From Glandiceps talaboti (taxonomy: Eukaryota > Hemichordata > Enteropneusta > Spengelidae): 64,000 nucleotides of DNA. How positions within the stretch are numbered: the first letter of the stretch is position 1; every line of letters starts with the position of its first letter. A program made the position numbers and the translations under genes. Positions 1 through 10,795 of the stretch are shown in pieces. The stretch covers positions 18,448,598-18,512,597 of the forward strand of contig NC_135560.1 of the NCBI RefSeq assembly GCF_964340395.1, given 5' to 3'. Below the pieces are notes generated by a model that saw nothing but the letters and a program-made list of their open reading frames with translations, searched no databases and had not been told where the DNA came from.

Positions 1-1186
1 AACTGGTGCCAGCTTTAGAACAAGTTTTAAAGGTTATCTAAACTGATTCTGTTGCTAACATTTGAACATCTATGATGGATGAGATGACTTTAGGGTCAAG
101 ATTACCAAGGTCAGGGGTCAAATGACTAGACAATTCTTAGCATCACTACCACAAATGTTAAACTAAATGCTACTACTAAAGAGAACCTTTAAAACTCTTC
201 AAAACATGCTAAACTCTAGTTAACTGGTGTACAGATTACGATAAATACAATCAAACGACACGTTCCCAATAAATCCACTGCAGTCTGCTTGCTAGTAAAT
301 AACATTACTATTATTAGAACTACAGTACATCGTGAAAACACTTATTGGCAGATAAGGCGACAAACGACAGTACTGGCGCCATATGATATATTTCAATTGT
401 ATTTATGTACCTACCAGCTACAGTACAAGTCAATTTCTTGTCATTCACATGAAATCATCGCATTATACTCCCGGGTTATACTATTATAGGTTACACTTAC
501 ACTTACACTGTTTTACAGATAGGTGACACATCGGTCATTCTTACACAATGAATAAGTTTGGGATTTCAGCCATGCACACTTAGTAAAATACTTTGTATCA
601 CGTTTGGACATACCTTATTAACTACGCAGAGAATAGCTCACTTAATCCATTTCAGCGATTCCAGCAACAATTCTGAAAGAGTGTAAATATATCCTGGCAC
701 TATATTTTGTCTAGTCGGTTTCAACGGTCCGCCATTATGTATAAATGCGCATGCGTAAAAACGGTCACCCTAAGTTACTGAAATAACTCGCTATACTTTA
801 CAACGTACAAACAAATTGTAGAACAATTAAACCGGGCCAGGTCCGTTCACAGGGAGCTCAGACTCAGTTACTTTTGTTTACAAATACAAATTAGCAAATA
901 TATAAAGAAATAAAGAAACAAACAAAACACAAACAAACAAATAAATAAACAAACAAACATAAATCTAATGACAAAAAAAAAGGTGTTTACCCAGTATAAT
1001 CAAGGAGGAGCTCGATTCGTCCTCTTCACTATGTTTCACATCTACTGATTGTTTGTACGTTCTCTTTTGCACATCCTTTTGATGTACTTTTGAAGTTTTG
1101 TCAATTGTAGATCGATAAAGACTGGAGTGCGACAATATACTAACGTTTACCGAGACTACAAAATGGAAACAGCGAGTTTATCCATA
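1..1186. other. non-coding stretch, no gene recognised
   Basis: I see no convincing coding exon. The stretch is AT-rich. At about 900-960 there is an A-rich run of AAAC/AAAT-like repeats, which leads towards the AAAC-bearing repeat element that follows. Short ORFs here have no recognisable similarity. Confidence 0.6.
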
Positions 1187-1274
1187 GGGAGCCCAGGAAC
1201 CGTGTTACAAACAAACAAACAAACAAACAAACAAACAAACAAACAAACAAACAAACAAACAAACAAACAAACAA

Positions 1275-1317
<43 letters not shown>

Positions 1318-1516
1318 AACAAACAAACAGACAGACAAACAAACAAACAAACAAACAAACAAACAGATAGGCGGGGGGATAATATACTATAACCATCCAT
1401 GCAAAGCATACGTTTTGTATGGATGAGTATATATAGAAATATATAGTATATTATTAACCCCCATGCATAATGATGTTTTGTTTGTTTATTTGTTGGTAAC
1501 ACGGTTCCTTGGCTCC
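1187..1516. mobile_element. TIR-bounded repeat, family 'GGGAGCC', copy A
   Basis: The copy opens with GGGAGCCCAGGAACCGTGTT and closes with the near-complement GTAACACGGTTCCTTGGCTC, so it has terminal inverted repeats of about 22 bp. The body holds an AAAC/CAGA microsatellite followed by an AT-rich stretch that is itself nearly palindromic (ATAATATACTATA against TATAGTATATTATT). There is no coding capacity. The same structure recurs at 1544-1753 and 6727-7071, so this is a dispersed family of non-autonomous elements. I found no clean target duplication, so the superfamily is open. Confidence 0.6.
1208..1365. repeat. (AAAC)n/(CAGA)n compound microsatellite
   Basis: Tandem AAAC units are interrupted by two blocks of CAGA units, inside repeat copy A. 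The cysteine/valine-rich and threonine/asparagine-rich ORFs over it are products of the repeat and not genes. Confidence 0.95.
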
Positions 1517-1543
1517 AAAATGGAAACATCGAGTTTATCCATA

Positions 1544-1753
1544 GGGAGCCCAGGAACCGTGTTACAAACAAACAAACAAACAAACAAACAAGTAAACAAA
1601 CATATAGGCGGGGGATAATATACTATAACCATCCATGCAAAGCATACGTTTTGTATGGATGAGTATATATAGAAATATATAGTATATTATTAACCCCCAT
1701 GCATAATGATGTTTTGTTTGTTTATTTGTTGGTAACACGGTTCCTTGGCTCCC
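1544..1753. mobile_element. TIR-bounded repeat, family 'GGGAGCC', copy B
   Basis: This has the same ends and the same AT-rich core as copy A, with a much shorter AAAC tract. Copies A and B are each preceded by the same leader (AAATGGAAACA, then CGAGTTTATCCATA). The two therefore look like one tandem duplication of leader plus element, and not two separate insertions. Confidence 0.6.
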
Positions 1754-2089
1754 TGTGGTGCAGCCAACGAAGCTGTTAACTTTCGTTGACGATTTTATCA
1801 TTGAGAGTAATTGTATCAGCAGGAAGGGAAAACAGTTGGTATTTTCAGTAGGAAAAACTTGTATTTCAGTTGATCATGGGTAGGTATATGGGGAGAAAGG
1901 AAAGATATCGGCAATACGGGCTATTATAGTAGAATTCAATAAAATGTCATATCCTCTGATCCAGAGTGATTTCCTTGTTTTTTTAATGACGTTAGATTAG
2001 TTAGAAAAAATGTAAGGATAATATGTTGAATGATCTATAATCTGAGGATGTATACCAGTGCAAAAGACAAGATCTGGAAAACAATCTAT

Positions 2090-2460
2090 GGTATGGCTTT
2101 GATATCTTGGTACTGTAGTTGGTATGGCTTTGATATCTTGGTAGTTGGTATGGTTTTTGATATCTTGGTAGTTGGTATGGCTTTGATATCTGGGTAGTTG
2201 GTATGGCTTTGATATCTTGGTAGTTGGTATGGCTTTGATATCTGGGTAGTTGGTATGGCTTTGATATCTTGGTAGTTGGTATGGCTTTGATATCTGGGTA
2301 GTTGGTATGGTTTTTGATATCTTGGTAGTTGGTATGGCTTTGATATCTGGGTAGTTGGTATGGCTTTGATATCTGGGTAGTTGGTATGGCTTTGATATCT
2401 GGGTAGTTGGTATGGCTTTGATATCTGGGTAGTTGGTATGGCTTTGATATCTGGGTAGTT
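2090..2460. repeat. 26-bp minisatellite, about 14-15 copies
   Basis: The unit is GGTATGGCTTTGATATCTGG followed by GTAGTT. Variants carry CTTGG for CTGGG, and one or two extra T residues appear in the TTTGA part. A 163-residue minus-strand ORF through it is a by-product of the repeat. Confidence 0.95.
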
Positions 2461-2505
2461 TTTTTAATACTATTTAATGACGATAATCCCACGCAATAAG
2501 TTTGA

Positions 2506-2536
2506 CCTCAGACCACTACTAGTTAGTGGTCTGAGG
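2506..2536. repeat. perfect 13-bp inverted repeat (stem-loop)
   Basis: CCTCAGACCACTA and TAGTGGTCTGAGG are separated by the 5-base loop CTAGT. It lies just after the 26-bp minisatellite. No function can be assigned; it may be a decayed MITE end or a chance palindrome. Confidence 0.8.
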
Positions 2537-2791
2537 TTTGATCAGCCATTTACATGTAAAGAAAATAAAATGAGATACAATCGGAGACAGCCTGCAAGTA
2601 TATGTTCGAACTCACCCAAGCCATCGAAGAAAGCCGGTGATTGTGAATAAAACAAATTCCTTCCTCCCCTACCCTCACTTATTAATATTAGAATACAACA
2701 GAATTGTAGCCTGATTGCTTAGTAGTTATTTCCTTGACATTTTCAAACGTATAATATTTATATAATACCATGACCTTCCAATATATAGTCC

Positions 2792-3020
2792 CAATCTGAT
2801 TAAAATCCGATGTAGATGTCGGCTAATCGTTCATTGCTATTTTACCTTCGTTATTTTGCATGAATTGACCTTCGTAGTACATGTTTACGTTTTTAGCTTG
2901 ATCGCCTTGATCAGGGTAAAAACGTAAACACGTACTACGAAGGTCAATTCAAGCAAAATAACGAATGTAAAATAGCAATGAACGATTAGCCGACATCTAC
3001 ATCGGATTTTAATTAGATTG
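2792..3020. mobile_element. foldback MITE with 10-bp target-site duplication
   Basis: This 229-bp element is almost entirely two inverted arms of about 105 bp around a loop of about 20 bp (near 2898-2917). The outer ends are CAATCTGATTAAAATCCG and its complement, with one mismatch. The direct repeat TATATAGTCC stands immediately on both sides (2782-2791 and 3021-3030), as expected for a transposon insertion. It is non-coding. Duplications of 9-10 bp are typical of Mutator-like and foldback elements; that assignment is inference. Arm identity looks well above 90 percent, suggesting recent origin or gene conversion between arms. Confidence 0.85.
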
Positions 3021-3030
3021 TATATAGTCC

Positions 3031-3706
3031 CTGGTGGACCAATTTTGGAAGTGAAGACTACAACTATAAGGCACAAGGTAATATATCACGTAATCGGAAA
3101 AAGTAACACCACAAGAGCCTTTTCAAAGATTTCCCGAAAGATTAGTTTCAATAAAACTTTAATAACTGACACGTGTTTGTACCGTACTACACGATTACAT
3201 GTAAAGTATGAAGTGGTCAACGTTCGGGTGAAGTGATCAACGTACGTTCGGGTGCATTTTCACTTCCTATCTGGTTGGGTTTTTTTTGCTAACTGTAAAG
3301 ATTTTAACAGCTGTCCTTCGGAATGAGATTGGGTCATAGCTCTCACTGATCTACTACATTTCGAAATCAAATATATCACTTAAAAAGTTAAGGGGGCTAA
3401 TTGAGTTTGAAATCTTCATTTGAAATCCATAACCCTCTTGTTTTTTGTAGTTCTTCGTCGGTTGACCCCTCAGCCAACCAAAGCAAGGTTGGAACATGAA
3501 GATGAAAACATACACAAAAGTACCTAAATAGTGTTATCTTGAATTAAAGCCTGGAACCAAATACAGTATACAAAATTTTACAATAAATTACACAAAAAAT
3601 CATGACGCCAAGCAAGTGTTAATTATTTACAAATCACCATAAAAATCTATGCTCTGCTATTACATGTGCAGGTCTGCTGACTGTCTAGTCTGGATGCCAA
3701 CGTTCC

Positions 3707-3746
<40 letters not shown>

Positions 3747-5305
3747 AGACAGAGGCCAGGGAAGGTGCACCCATGGGTTTTGTGGATGTTTTATGCATCA
3801 TTGCAGAAAATTAAGTTGTAAATTTGGAGTAGATTTTATGCCATCAAGGAGATGCCCAGAACTTAGAGTGTTTGGTGCCCTTGTTATTGTGACTGGAGGT
3901 GTATGGTTTATACAATGAACATACTACTGTGGAAACTGAGCTTTCTGAAGATAGACAAAAACTATAACTATTGTTGTTTGATGCAGTAAATTACACAAGT
4001 AGGTTATGTATTCATCCTGTAATCAAAATAGTGTAAACACTGGAAGTGCCTGAAAATAACCAATACACTGTGAAATTATGGAATCATTAGAAATTACACC
4101 CTTCTGTATCATCCATTGAATTTCGGAGGGGTTGGTGGCAGATTTGGATCAAAAGTCACATTTTAAAAACATAATACAATTTTTATGAGCAACTAGACAG
4201 TAAGGATATTGAAATGTCAGCTTTCAATTTGATTACTGTCCTTGCATCACACAGTCACATAGGAAATTACTGACAATCCTAGTCCATTGTTTATCAATAA
4301 ACATTTATTATTTCTTTGATGGTTGTATGCATATATACATACATACATATATATACATGTAGTCCCAGTCTGATCACTAAATTTCAGGCGTGTTCTATTG
4401 GGTGCATGCGAATATTAGAACTTTTCACATGTATAACCGTTAACCACGTACAGTTGTCGTTCTGTTCCATAACATTCAGATGTGTTCAGGTGCTTACTTA
4501 ACATGTCTGAAGCTCGCCGATATTACCTTGAAAAATAAAAAGAATTTTTATTCGAAACATCAGATTTTACATCTATTTATATGGACTGACTTACAAGTTC
4601 CATATGCATTTCTTTATACACATACATACATACATACATACATACATACATTATGTAGTATGCTTTCTGGTGTTAGTTACAATACTAGGTTACCTGGTAA
4701 AATGTGATACAAAATACAAGGGAGCAGTGTGGATGCGAGTACAAGGGGGAGGGGGTCCCCTTCCACCCCTAGAATATTTTGAAATTCAGGGGCTAAAAGG
4801 GTGTTATTTTAACATGTCAAGATGATAACAATACCCTTTCCTGACCACAACAGAAATATGAATTTAAAAACTAACACCAAGAAAAATTCCAAAAGTATAT
4901 TGTTGCATACCATTTAAAATTATTTTATCACTGAAAAATTAGTCAGTATTCTTAGTTATTTGATTTGATGGTAGTGTTTCATTTTGTTTCAGCATTAGCC
5001 AACAGTTAGTATTATAATCTTTGACAAGAATAAGTATAGATATGTGCCAGAGAAACATGTAGCTGGGAATTTGAAATTTGCAGCATGAAATCACATTTTT
5101 TTGTCTGTCTTGAATTGGTCAGCACTTCTTTTCCCTGCTTTTGGCCTGCATCATTTTTTTTTAATCCTCCATCCCCCCCCACCCCAAAAACAAATAGTTT
5201 ACCCATTTTTGCCACTTTCAGTTAGCTGATTAAGTTTCCATCGCTGTATGTACATAATATTATATGTACATGTTTGTACAGTGAACATGGGTCACCTATG
5301 ATGTT
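3031..5305. other. non-coding stretch with microsatellites
   Basis: It contains a short (TA)n run near 3715-3742, a (CATA)n run near 4619-4651, a G-rich stretch near 4746-4758 and a C run near 5174. A 60-residue cysteine-containing ORF near 3743-3918 has no family I recognise and no clear splice context. No gene is called. Confidence 0.5.
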
Positions 5306-6196
5306 TTACACGATTTGACCTGTATTGGTTTCTTCCTCTTCGTTATTATCTAGTTCAGATTTAATGCGAGTATGTAGGTTTGGCACAGACAGTTTTGCAA
5401 AGCTGATAACCACAGTCTCTAAAACTGATGCAGGAAGGGGCCAGCTTTCAACCATAGATCTATTAACATGCATTAACTTCATCCATTTATCACGCAAAGA
5501 GGAAACATTGGATGCTGGAATACCAAACCTTACAGCTAAATCTTGGTCAAGAAGTCCTAATTTGTATTTGATCATGACCAAGAAAAACTGATTCAGTGGC
5601 GATAATGCTCCTTTTTGAAATATTGAAGTTTCTCCTCGAGTTAGTTGATCAAAACATTGTTTAAAGTGGTTGTAGTCTTGGAATCCTGTGTAAAAGTGCA
5701 TGCCCTCTGCATCATCCTTGAAGTGATCAGCACTGAACAGTTTTTCATAGCAGAATTGAAGTTGCGATCTGAGAGAACCATTTTCGAGTCTTAATTTTTC
5801 AGCATCCAACTCGTACATGGCAATAGTCGATTTCAGTTCAGCCACTTCCATTTTGAGAGCCTCCAATACTATATCAGGATTACCGGGACGACACTCCACG
5901 TCTGTGGTACTGGTAGTGCCAATGTTTACCGTTTCGTCCTCTGGCTGTGGGTTGTAAATAAACACATGTGACATGCCATTCGATTGTTGAGTTTCCACAA
6001 CAGTAGTAGTGCCGGTGGTGGTGTTAAGATTTTCATTGGAATTCGGTACTTCGCCAGTCTCCATATTGGAATCAAATCGCGCATCTGTAGCTCGACAACT
6101 GTTATTTTTGCCGTTGAGTGTTTCGTCAATAAAAGGTGCATGTTCTACCGGTTCTAGTTTTACCGGGACCACCCGGCTTCTTTTCGTTGTGTCCAT
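5306..6196 (-). CDS. transposase-derived HTH/coiled-coil protein without DDE domain
   Basis: Single-exon gene for 296 residues. I take the ATG at 6196, read in GGCCATGG context; the frame runs about 20 bases further upstream, but only to a TTG. Residues 1-20 are basic and contain VKLEP, a sumoylation-type motif; a second such motif, IKSE, lies near 278. Residues 110-150 look like a coiled coil. Residues 153-235 (LFSADHFKDD, FHFYTGF-like 'MHFYTGF', then LSPLNQFFLVMIKYKLGLLD and a helix-turn-helix through 'AVRFGIPASNVSSL') match the N-terminal part of DDE_Tnp_4/Harbinger-type transposases, the HTH_Tnp_4 module. In that family a catalytic DDE domain of about 150 residues follows; here the frame stops about 40 residues later, where that domain would begin. 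The ORF is uninterrupted, so it may be a domesticated DNA-binding protein. A recently truncated transposon is the alternative. Expression is unknown. Confidence 0.75.
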   Translation of the reverse strand: MDTTKRSRVVPVKLEPVEHAPFIDETLNGKNNSCRATDARFDSNMETGEVPNSNENLNTTTGTTTVVETQQSNGMSHVFIYNPQPEDETVNIGTTSTTDVECRPGNPDIVLEALKMEVAELKSTIAMYELDAEKLRLENGSLRSQLQFCYEKLFSADHFKDDAEGMHFYTGFQDYNHFKQCFDQLTRGETSIFQKGALSPLNQFFLVMIKYKLGLLDQDLAVRFGIPASNVSSLRDKWMKLMHVNRSMVESWPLPASVLETVVISFAKLSVPNLHTRIKSELDNNEEEETNTGQIV

Positions 6197-6524
6197 GGCC
6201 GGGAAAATGCTCGGCAAGTGTATTCCGAATCGCTTTTCGTTGCCCTCGGTGTAAAAAACGGTGTATACGGTGAATTCAGTTTCAACTTGGCGTTATCGAT
6301 AAGCTCTACGCACTGCTTCCTCGACTGAGCGTTTTTAGGTTTTCGGTAAAATTACAAATTCCGATTTTACAGTGTGTTGTTGTAGCGATGAGCAAACACA
6401 TCAGTAGCAGATACATATCATGGCGATGCCAAAAATCCCCGTATGTGTGACCTACGCAGGTCAACTCTAAGCTGTCCGCTCTGGAACATGTATTAAACAG
6501 TGTCAACACTTGACTTGATTGAGC

Positions 6525-6553
6525 CATAGACCCTCCACCAAGGAGGGTCTATG
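6525..6553. repeat. perfect 12-bp inverted repeat (stem-loop)
   Basis: CATAGACCCTCC and GGAGGGTCTATG flank the loop ACCAA. It lies about 330 bp upstream of the transposase-derived gene's start codon. No role can be assigned. Confidence 0.8.
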
Positions 6554-6726
6554 ATTGAGCATGTTGAGTGTATTTGTTCTATCACAAATCCATAGATAAT
6601 TAAGAACTGTGGAGGATACTTAGTTTATTGTTCTGCGTTCCAAGAATCAATAGGACAGTACAATATTGTTACTTTGGAACTAAATAAATAACGTTTTGAT
6701 CCATCTACAATGCCTATGGACCCACA

Positions 6727-7071
6727 GGGAGCCCAGGAACCGTGTTACAAATACAAGCAGAGTTACAAGCAAGCAAGCAAACAAACAAACAAACAAACAA
6801 ACAAACAAACAAAATAATAAATAAACAAAGATATTCATGGGAGTATACTAAATATGTTTTTATAGTATCCATACAAACAAGTATGTCATGAATATATGTT
6901 TGTTTGTTTGCTTGTGTGTTTGTATGGATGAGTAACGTATCTAGTTGTATACCAGAATATCTGTTTGTTTGTTTGTATTGATGAGTATAAAAAACATATC
7001 TCGTATAACCCCATGAATATCTGTTTGCTTGTCATTTGTTTGTTTGCTTGTAACACGGTACCTGGGCTCCC
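6727..7071. mobile_element. TIR-bounded repeat, family 'GGGAGCC', copy C
   Basis: It opens with GGGAGCCCAGGAACCGTGTT and ends with GTAACACGGTACCTGGGCTC, near-perfect inverted repeats. Just outside, the left reads CACAGGG and the right, on the opposite strand, CACTGGG, so the true ends may be CAC-type, as in CACTA elements. The body has an AAAC tract and several inverted fragments containing GTTTGTTTG and TATGGATGAGTA. It is non-coding. This copy is 5 kb from copies A and B and shows the family is dispersed. Confidence 0.65.
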
Positions 7072-7226
7072 AGTGAAAAACTGTGTAAAAAGTGTGTTAT
7101 TGTATTTACTGATTTTAACATTTTTGTAATTTTTTAAGTTACAAACAATAAGGACTTGGTATATGTGGTTGCATTATTTTTTTTCAAGTAGGAAAACACA
7201 GTAGAGTTGTTATATGTTTGACAATA

Positions 7227-7465
7227 GGAAACTTGCAAACCCGTCATGTTGAATGTTGCATCATGGGAAATGTGATAATAAATACTAATCAATTAGCATT
7301 GTAAACAATAATGTTGCATTGTTTTTTTACCACAAATAATCAATTCATAGTCACCCTGACCATTGTGTGAGGTTTATTTTATCAGTAGCTCCAGATTAGG
7401 TATCACAATAACCACAGATAATCCCATGGTCCTTTGCATCTGCTCAGTCTGGATTGCAAGTTCCC
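7227..7465 (+). mobile_element. TA-flanked MITE, copy 1
   Basis: This 239-bp element has inverted ends GGAAACTTGCAA and TTGCAAGTTCCC, each bordered by TA (7225-7226 and 7466-7467), the insertion signature of Tc1/mariner-type elements. Its whole length is closely matched in reverse orientation by 34217-34451. It is non-coding; a 72-residue ORF over its right end is fortuitous. Confidence 0.8.
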
Positions 7466-7904
7466 TATTATATGGCCAATTTAAGGGTGCATTCATTAGT
7501 TATGATGGGGGGGGGTCGGAGAAATTTAGGGGTCACACTCTAAATTTGACATGGGGGGGGGGTGATTATGCAGTTATGTAGATAAATTCAGCAGACCATA
7601 ATCCCACTACAAGATCTCTGAGCAGACCCATGATTAACATTGTTTCAGCTGTAGATGGCGCTATTCAGGGCTTACCTCAGGAACACAACCACCAAACTTC
7701 ATCACGGGTAACTTAGTGAGGACTGTGAGAGTCTAGATATATATGTCACAATCATTCCACTAGCCAATAATTTTGTAACTTGAATTTATTCTCCATCCAC
7801 ACAAGATATATCATAGACCATATGAAGACAGCGAAAATTACAACAAATTCAACTTGTCCTCAGTGATTTTTAATGAAGTGGGTTTTCATTTTTCATTTCA
7901 TAGT

Positions 7905-8205
7905 TTGCCGTGGGTAGCAATTAAGATGTATACCAAAGTTGACATTTTCATTGAGTTTTAATTAAATTCACTGTTCCATGTAGGCAGCAATGAAATGTAC
8001 TCTACATTTTGCATAATAACTGAGTTTAATTTCAATTTTTAGTGTGGTAGCAACTAAATGTACACCAAAGTTGACATATTCACTGGGTTTTAAGTTTCAT
8101 AGTTCAACAAGTGTAGCAATGAATGAAATGTACCCTACATTTTGCATATTCATTGAGTTTTAATTTTGCTGTTCAATGTTGGAAACAGTGAAATGTATTC
8201 TATAT
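7905..8205. repeat. diverged tandem repeat, about 60-bp unit
   Basis: About five diverged copies share 'GCAATGAAATGTA', 'CTACATTTTGCATA' or 'CCAAAGTTGACAT', and 'TCATTGAGTTTTAATT'. Alternate copies resemble each other more, suggesting a dimeric 120-bp unit. Non-coding. Confidence 0.6.
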
Positions 8206-8586
8206 GTATGTTTAGTTAGATAGATAGATAGTTAGATTCACTGATACTAACATGTAATCTCAGTTTAATCATTAATCTCCCTAGAGCAGCATGAGTGTCA
8301 TTTACATTGTGGATGTTATATGTGAATACAAAAAAAAAAGTCTTCAAACAGAAACAAAATATTACTAGCTAGTTTAGTTAGGTCTATCAATTAATTCTCA
8401 TTCATAGTCAATTGTCCCTGTCCTGTGCTCAGCTGTGGAAGTACAACTTGAAATGAAAGAAAGTTAAAAAGAGTCTATCAATTCACAAAGTTATTATCCT
8501 TTTTGGCAGTTTTACCAGACATGTGTCTGGCTACATTAGTGTAAATTTGTAGTCTTTGAATGTAAGTCTTGAGGGCTTTGTCTTTG

Positions 8587-8622
<36 letters not shown>
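8587..8622. repeat. (TAG)n microsatellite
   Basis: About eleven TAG units, just beyond the 3' end of the CCDC112 coding region and possibly in its 3' untranslated region. Confidence 0.9.
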
Positions 8623-8686
8623 TAACCAGTCTTTACACTGTAATTACATCCATATTCATCTCATACTGTAATCTGTAGATCTCTCC

Positions 8687-10601
8687 TCATAGCCCTGATC
8701 TCCATGATGGCACAGCTCTGAAAAAGTTATGAAATATCATAATTAAATATATAGTATAACAGCAGACATAAATTGAAGCGATCTTCACAATATACCAGGC
8801 GTTGTTTTCTTGACAACAGTAGATGGCTTTATTATAATGAATATTACAATTGTAATGCAAATGTGACAGTAAACATTTCTGGGGAGAATATTCAATGGTT
8901 CAGTACAGCTTAATAAGCACTTTGTGATTTGTGAGCCAGTTGTTGGCCTAATTATAGTCAGGCTAGTCTGGTGTAAACTTCAGGTTGGTGCAGGCATCAA
9001 CACATGCTAGTAGAGTATTAGTACCAGCTTGGAGTGAGCACTTTAGCTAGTTTTTTAATGACCCTTAGTGATGGGGGGGGGGGGGGGGGGGGGTCTTTCC
9101 TGCCACACACTACCCCAATGCTTGCCTGGTTGGAAAGTAATTTATGAACTGTGCTATCCACTTATCTTCAGAAATTTTATGTAGTTTATCACAAGAGTTT
9201 GTAATGTGCCAATATTGTTCAAAGGGGAATCGTTGTTCACAATTTGTGTGATTATTTCTAAAGAAAAAAAGGTAGGGCAATGCATTCACTAGCAATGCAT
9301 GCAATGAGATGATGGAATGTGTAGGCAAGACATTTTCAGACAAGTAAGTATGGCTATTTGGGTTGTTTAAGTGTTTGCGTGACTGGAAAATAATACACGA
9401 AAAATGTATGCATACACTTTCCTTGATAGGTGAATCTCAGGATACATTTTCTTTGGAATCAGAATAATTAAATTTTGCAAAAATCCCCTTATAACTTACA
9501 GATTTTGTACTTCCCTACCTGTGAGGTATATGTAGAACAGGGCCAGAACTTCCATCATGATTAGTTTCCTTTTGTCTTTCTTTCCAACCTTCTGTCAATT
9601 TATACAGTCTGGAAGGATCTCTGGGAACTTGCACTACAACCTGTTAAAAAAAGATTGAAACAACACATCAGTTTGATTACCTTGGACACAGTTAAAAACT
9701 TTTTAAGGTGTGGAAGTCATCAAAGGTGATAACAACATTTGGCATCTGAAGGACACTGGGCCAACTTGTTTCTGCCCTGAAATTGGTAGCCCAATAGGAC
9801 TACCAAAAAAAAAAAGTTAATTTCAAGCCTTGACATTATTTCTAGTGTTCTTGTAAAAAAAAATCCATCACTGTATTAGAGTGAACAAGGTTGTGTGAAA
9901 TTCTTAGAATTTTCTTTTTACAAAAAATACAGCACTGTCTCAAGTCCAGATAAACATGGTTCACCAAAGAAATGCCTCAAGTGGAAACCAAAACACCATG
10001 CCTACCTGGCCTTTAAGTCTCTCTAATTTCTTCTGCTTCTGTCTCTCAGCATCTTCTTTAGCCTTTTCTTTGGCTTGTTTTTCTTCAAGACGTCTCATGT
10101 CTCTTTCTTGGAATCTAGCTATTTCTGCTGTAGCTTGGTGTTTCTTTTCATCTCGTTCCATTTCTCTAAATATTGCATCTTCTAATTTCTGTTGTTCTTC
10201 CTCTTCTTTCCTCTGTCTAGCATACTGTCTTACTTGGGATTTTAGGGCCATCTGTTATTGGTATATAGTTACACAAGTTAGCATCATGAAATTGAACAGC
10301 AAAATATTTTAATTTCACTTCAAATATACTTTTGATAGAATTATTCTTTCATTCATACTCACCTTTTTTATTGCTATACCAGTGTCCAGTGATTAATTGT
10401 AATTCAATTATTTCAAATACTAGTGTACTTTTTGTTGATTTCTTTTTGTTTAATAAAAGTGGTTGTTATGGTTGATTTTAAAGGTTTTTGTTTTCATTGA
10501 AAAAGCAGTGTTATCAATTTAGTATGGATGTTATCATCACTGGTGGAAACATCTTCATCAAATTTCAGACCAACCATCCAGTAGTTTTTGAATGTAAGTC
10601 A

Positions 10602-10688
<87 letters not shown>

Positions 10689-10732
10689 CAGACACAAACA
10701 CGGACACACAGAGACAGACACAGAGACACAGA

Positions 10733-10795
<63 letters not shown>

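Noticed and set aside
2001-2492. 163-residue minus-strand ORF rich in repeated SKPYQLPRYQ-like units
   Set aside because: It is the 26-bp minisatellite read in one frame; the unit is not a multiple of three and no protein family fits.
3649-3918. Cysteine-containing ORF after a TA repeat
   Set aside because: No family recognised, and the start lies in microsatellite sequence.
6197-6217. Upstream TTG start for the transposase-derived protein
   Set aside because: Eukaryotic initiation at TTG is unlikely, and the ATG at 6196 has an excellent context.
9110-9343. 77-residue minus-strand ORF within CCDC112
   Set aside because: It lies between the last two coding exons, which join in phase without it, and it has no similarity to CCDC112.
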